From an uncultured Bacteroidota bacterium (lineage in GTDB: Bacteria > Bacteroidota > Bacteroidia > NS11-12g > UBA955): a stretch of 7,963 nucleotides of DNA. The stretch's first letter is position 1; the number at the start of each line of letters is the position of its first letter. A program made the translations under genes and the position numbers. The notes beneath the pieces are model-generated. The model had not been told where the DNA came from. It worked only from the letters and a program-made list of their open reading frames with translations, and made no database searches. The stretch spans positions 1-7,963 of the forward strand of contig CAIRMY010000044.1 of NCBI GenBank assembly GCA_903879775.1. Reading direction: 5' to 3'. Positions 6,021-7,963 of the stretch are shown here, one piece after another.

Positions 6021-7331
6021 ATGAGTAGAATTGTTGCCATTGTTGGTCGCCCAAATGTTGGAAAAAGTACCCTTTTCAATCGCCTTACCGGTGAAAGAAA
6101 AGCCATCGTAGACGATTTTAGTGGCGTTACACGCGATCGTCATTATGGACGTTCCGACTGGAATGGCATAGATTTTACTGTAATTGATACAGGTGGTTTT
6201 GTGCCACTGTCTTCCGATATCTTCGAATCTGCAATTAGAGAACAAGTTCACATTGCCATTGAAGAAGCTTCTGTCATCATTTTTGTTGTTGACGTGCAAA
6301 CAGATGTAAATCCCCTAGATGAAGAATTTGCTAAAATCTTACGCCGATCTAAAAAACCCGTTTTACTTTGTGTGAATAAAGTAGATAACGATAAACTTCG
6401 TTTAGAATCGTCTGCATTTTATACTTTAGGCTTCGATACCCTATATGAAGTTTCATCAGCAAATGGTTCTGGTACTGGTGAACTTTTAGATTCAGTTGCT
6501 GAGTATCTTAAAAATGAACAACCACTTGATGATAGTCTTCTAGATTTACCAAGAATTGCAATTGTTGGTAGACCTAACGTTGGTAAAAGTAGCCTGATTA
6601 ATTCACTCATGGGTGAAGCAAGGAACATTGTTACAGAAATTGCTGGTACCACCAGAGATAGTTTAGATACCGTTTACAAAGCATACGGTAAAGAAGTCAT
6701 TCTGGTTGATACAGCAGGGATTCGTAGAAAAAGCAAAGTGAGTGAAAATATTGAATTTTACTCCGTAATGCGTTCACTTCGAGCACTCGAAAATGCCGAT
6801 ATAGTTGTTCTTGTAATTGACGCTACTCAAGGATTAGAATCGCAAGATCAAAATCTATTTTGGATGGCACACCGTCTCGGAAAAGGTGTTGTAATTTTGG
6901 TTAATAAATGGGATTTGGTTGAAAAAGAAACAAATACCCACTTAGAATTTACTGCGCATATCCACAGTCAAATTGCACCATTTGTAGACGTTCCAATTTT
7001 GTTCATCTCTGCATTAACAAAACAACGACTATTCCAGTCTATGGAAACAATTTTAGAGGTTTACGATAATTTAACCCAGAAAATTCCTACCAGAAAATTA
7101 AACGATTACCTTTTACCTATCATGGAGAATACACCTCCACCAAGTAGAAAAGGTAAGTTCGTGAAAATCAAATATGTAACTCAACTCCCAAGCAAACGTA
7201 TGGCATTTGCTTTATTCTGCAATTTGCCCCAATATGTTGCTGAAAGTTATACCCGTTTTGTCGAAAATAAAATGCGCGAAGCTTTCCCTCTTAAAGGAAT
7301 TCCAATTAGTTTGTTCTATAGAAAAAAATAA
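6021..7331 (+). CDS. der: Ribosome assembly GTPase Der (EngA)
   Basis: Der is an essential GTPase with two tandem G domains that helps assemble the 50S subunit. Counting from the ATG at 6021 it has 436 residues, the normal length. G domain 1: P-loop GRPNVGKS (9-16), switch Thr in GVTRDR (35-40), DTGG (56-59), NKVD (119-122). G domain 2: GRPNVGKS again (183-190), GTTRDS (209-214), DTAG (230-233), NKWD (295-298), SAL (330-332). A KH-like domain follows at about 360-436 (KFVKIKYVTQLPSKRMAFA), ending LFYRKK. The frame stays open upstream to a TTG at 5877, which would add 48 residues. I reject that start because MSRIVAIVGRPNVGKS is the standard Der N-terminus and a TATCTTTG promoter box lies 5 bases before the ATG. 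rlmN follows after 42 bases on the same strand. Confidence 0.97.
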   Translation: MSRIVAIVGRPNVGKSTLFNRLTGERKAIVDDFSGVTRDRHYGRSDWNGIDFTVIDTGGFVPLSSDIFESAIREQVHIAIEEASVIIFVVDVQTDVNPLDEEFAKILRRSKKPVLLCVNKVDNDKLRLESSAFYTLGFDTLYEVSSANGSGTGELLDSVAEYLKNEQPLDDSLLDLPRIAIVGRPNVGKSSLINSLMGEARNIVTEIAGTTRDSLDTVYKAYGKEVILVDTAGIRRKSKVSENIEFYSVMRSLRALENADIVVLVIDATQGLESQDQNLFWMAHRLGKGVVILVNKWDLVEKETNTHLEFTAHIHSQIAPFVDVPILFISALTKQRLFQSMETILEVYDNLTQKIPTRKLNDYLLPIMENTPPPSRKGKFVKIKYVTQLPSKRMAFALFCNLPQYVAESYTRFVENKMREAFPLKGIPISLFYRKK

Positions 7332-7335
7332 TTTT

Positions 7336-7368
7336 TTTGAGGGACAAAGACCTCACAAATTACATTTT
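7336..7368 (+). promoter_or_regulatory. Possible promoter of rlmN in the der-rlmN gap
   Basis: TTTG (7336-7339) is followed by a 21-base spacer and TACATTTT (7361-7368), which matches TAnnTTTG except for the last base. The box ends 5 bases before the rlmN ATG at 7374. The geometry is the same as at folA and nearly that at der. A small inverted repeat, TGAGG (7338-7342) and CCTCA (7351-7355), lies in the spacer. It is not a terminator on the plus strand because the T-run precedes it. rlmN may also be co-transcribed with der. Confidence 0.4.
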
Positions 7369-7373
7369 ATGCC

Positions 7374-7963
7374 ATGAAAGATATTCGCGACCTCAACTTA
7401 GATGAACTCATTGACGCTTTAAAAAGTTTAGGTCAACCTTCTTTCCGCGCAAAACAAATCTGGCAGTGGCTTTGGCAAAAAGGAGCGAGAAATTTCGAAG
7501 AAATGACGAATTTGTCTAAAGATTTACGACAAATACTTTCTGAAAATTTTACATTCCATATTTCCGAAATTATCACTACGCAATATTCCTCCGATGGTAC
7601 CATCAAGGTGGTTTTTAATCTTCACGATAACAACAAAATTGAGGGTGTTTTAATTCCTTCAAGAGCCAGAACAACCGCCTGTGTAAGTAGCCAAGTTGGA
7701 TGTAGTTTAGATTGTAAATTCTGTGCAACGGGATACTTAAAAAGAGAAAGAAATTTAACAGCTGCCGAAATTTTTGATCAAGTTTGGCTCATCAATGAAC
7801 TGGCTGAAAAACATCACGGTAAAAAATTAGATAACGTTGTTTATATGGGTATGGGTGAACCATTACTCAATTATGCCAATGTACTCAGAAGCGTTTCAAT
7901 TATTACGAGTCCCGATGGATTAGGCATGAGTCCCTCAAGACTCACACTGTCTACTGCTGGCAT
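7374..7963 (+). CDS. rlmN: Dual-specificity rRNA/tRNA adenine-C2 methyltransferase RlmN, N-terminal part (cut by the right edge)
   Basis: RlmN is a radical SAM enzyme that methylates C2 of A2503 in 23S rRNA, and of A37 in some tRNAs. The frame from the ATG at 7374 gives 196 codons and is still open at the window end, about 55-60 percent of the usual length. The N-terminal helical domain is visible (LNLDELIDALKSLGQPSFRAKQIWQWLWQKG, 7-37). IEGVLIP (89-95) carries Glu90, matching the family's conserved Glu. CSLDCKFC (110-117) is the CxxxCxxC motif with cluster ligands Cys110, Cys114 and Cys117. YMGMGEPLLNY (157-167) is the SAM-binding GEP motif. The later Cys that accepts the methyl group lies beyond the edge. 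The full set of motifs plus the sequence RLTLSTAG (189-196) favours RlmN; Cfr-type resistance enzymes are the main alternative but are less likely in this housekeeping setting next to der. Confidence 0.95.
   Translation, partial: MKDIRDLNLDELIDALKSLGQPSFRAKQIWQWLWQKGARNFEEMTNLSKDLRQILSENFTFHISEIITTQYSSDGTIKVVFNLHDNNKIEGVLIPSRARTTACVSSQVGCSLDCKFCATGYLKRERNLTAAEIFDQVWLINELAEKHHGKKLDNVVYMGMGEPLLNYANVLRSVSIITSPDGLGMSPSRLTLSTAG

Noticed and set aside
5985..6299. Minus-strand 104-codon open frame over the start of der
   Set aside because: It is antisense to the conserved first G domain of Der, and its translation resembles no known protein.
6419..6652. Minus-strand 77-codon open frame inside der
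   Set aside because: It is a shadow of the Der coding frame through the second P-loop.
7374..7963. Cfr-type antibiotic resistance methyltransferase
   Set aside because: The motifs fit both enzymes, but the chromosomal position after der and the lack of mobile-element signs favour the housekeeping RlmN.
1..7963. A previously undescribed multi-gene system such as defence, secretion or mobile cargo
   Set aside because: Five of the seven near-complete or clearly typed genes have conserved housekeeping or well-known families, and there are no transposases, integrases, toxin pairs, CRISPR repeats or tRNA-linked junctions. Only the BamA-like gene, the flavoprotein and the truncated secreted protein have unknown roles.

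Overview
The window is an AT-rich chromosomal segment from a member of the Bacteroidota, most likely a Flavobacteriales-like lineage. Four things point there: promoter -7 boxes of the form TAnnTTTG with little Shine-Dalgarno signal; signal peptides cleaved just before Gln; a single-POTRA BamA-like outer-membrane protein of the Bacteroidota kind; and a secreted nuclease whose C-terminus resembles a type IX secretion (T9SS) sorting domain. The species cannot be named from the sequence alone.

Layout. Positions 1-4203 carry a minus-strand run that reads, in transcription order, folA (dihydrofolate reductase), a BamA/Omp85-like outer-membrane protein, nadK (NAD kinase), a secreted endonuclease/exonuclease/phosphatase-fold protein, and the 5' part of a further secreted protein cut by the window edge. 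The first four genes overlap or lie within 3 bases of each other, so they look like one operon. A strong hairpin terminator at 4239-4281 separates this operon from an upstream, also minus-strand, single-gene unit (4293-5723) for an FAD-dependent oxidoreductase of the amine-oxidase/UDP-galactopyranose-mutase-like group. A divergent intergenic region (5724-6020) then leads to plus-strand der (double-GTPase ribosome assembly factor) and the start of rlmN (23S rRNA/tRNA adenine-C2 methyltransferase), which runs off the right edge.

How the genes relate. NadK makes NADP and dihydrofolate reductase consumes NADPH, so their shared operon makes metabolic sense; the outer-membrane and secreted proteins alongside have no obvious link to that pathway. 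Der and RlmN both act on the large ribosomal subunit. The window is mostly conserved housekeeping DNA. I see no mobile element, CRISPR array, RNA gene, defence system or other clearly undescribed system. The more interesting points are regulatory: TAnnTTTG-type boxes only 5-7 bases before start codons (folA, der, rlmN), a -33 box embedded in a terminator, and a TTG start inside a TTGA overlap.
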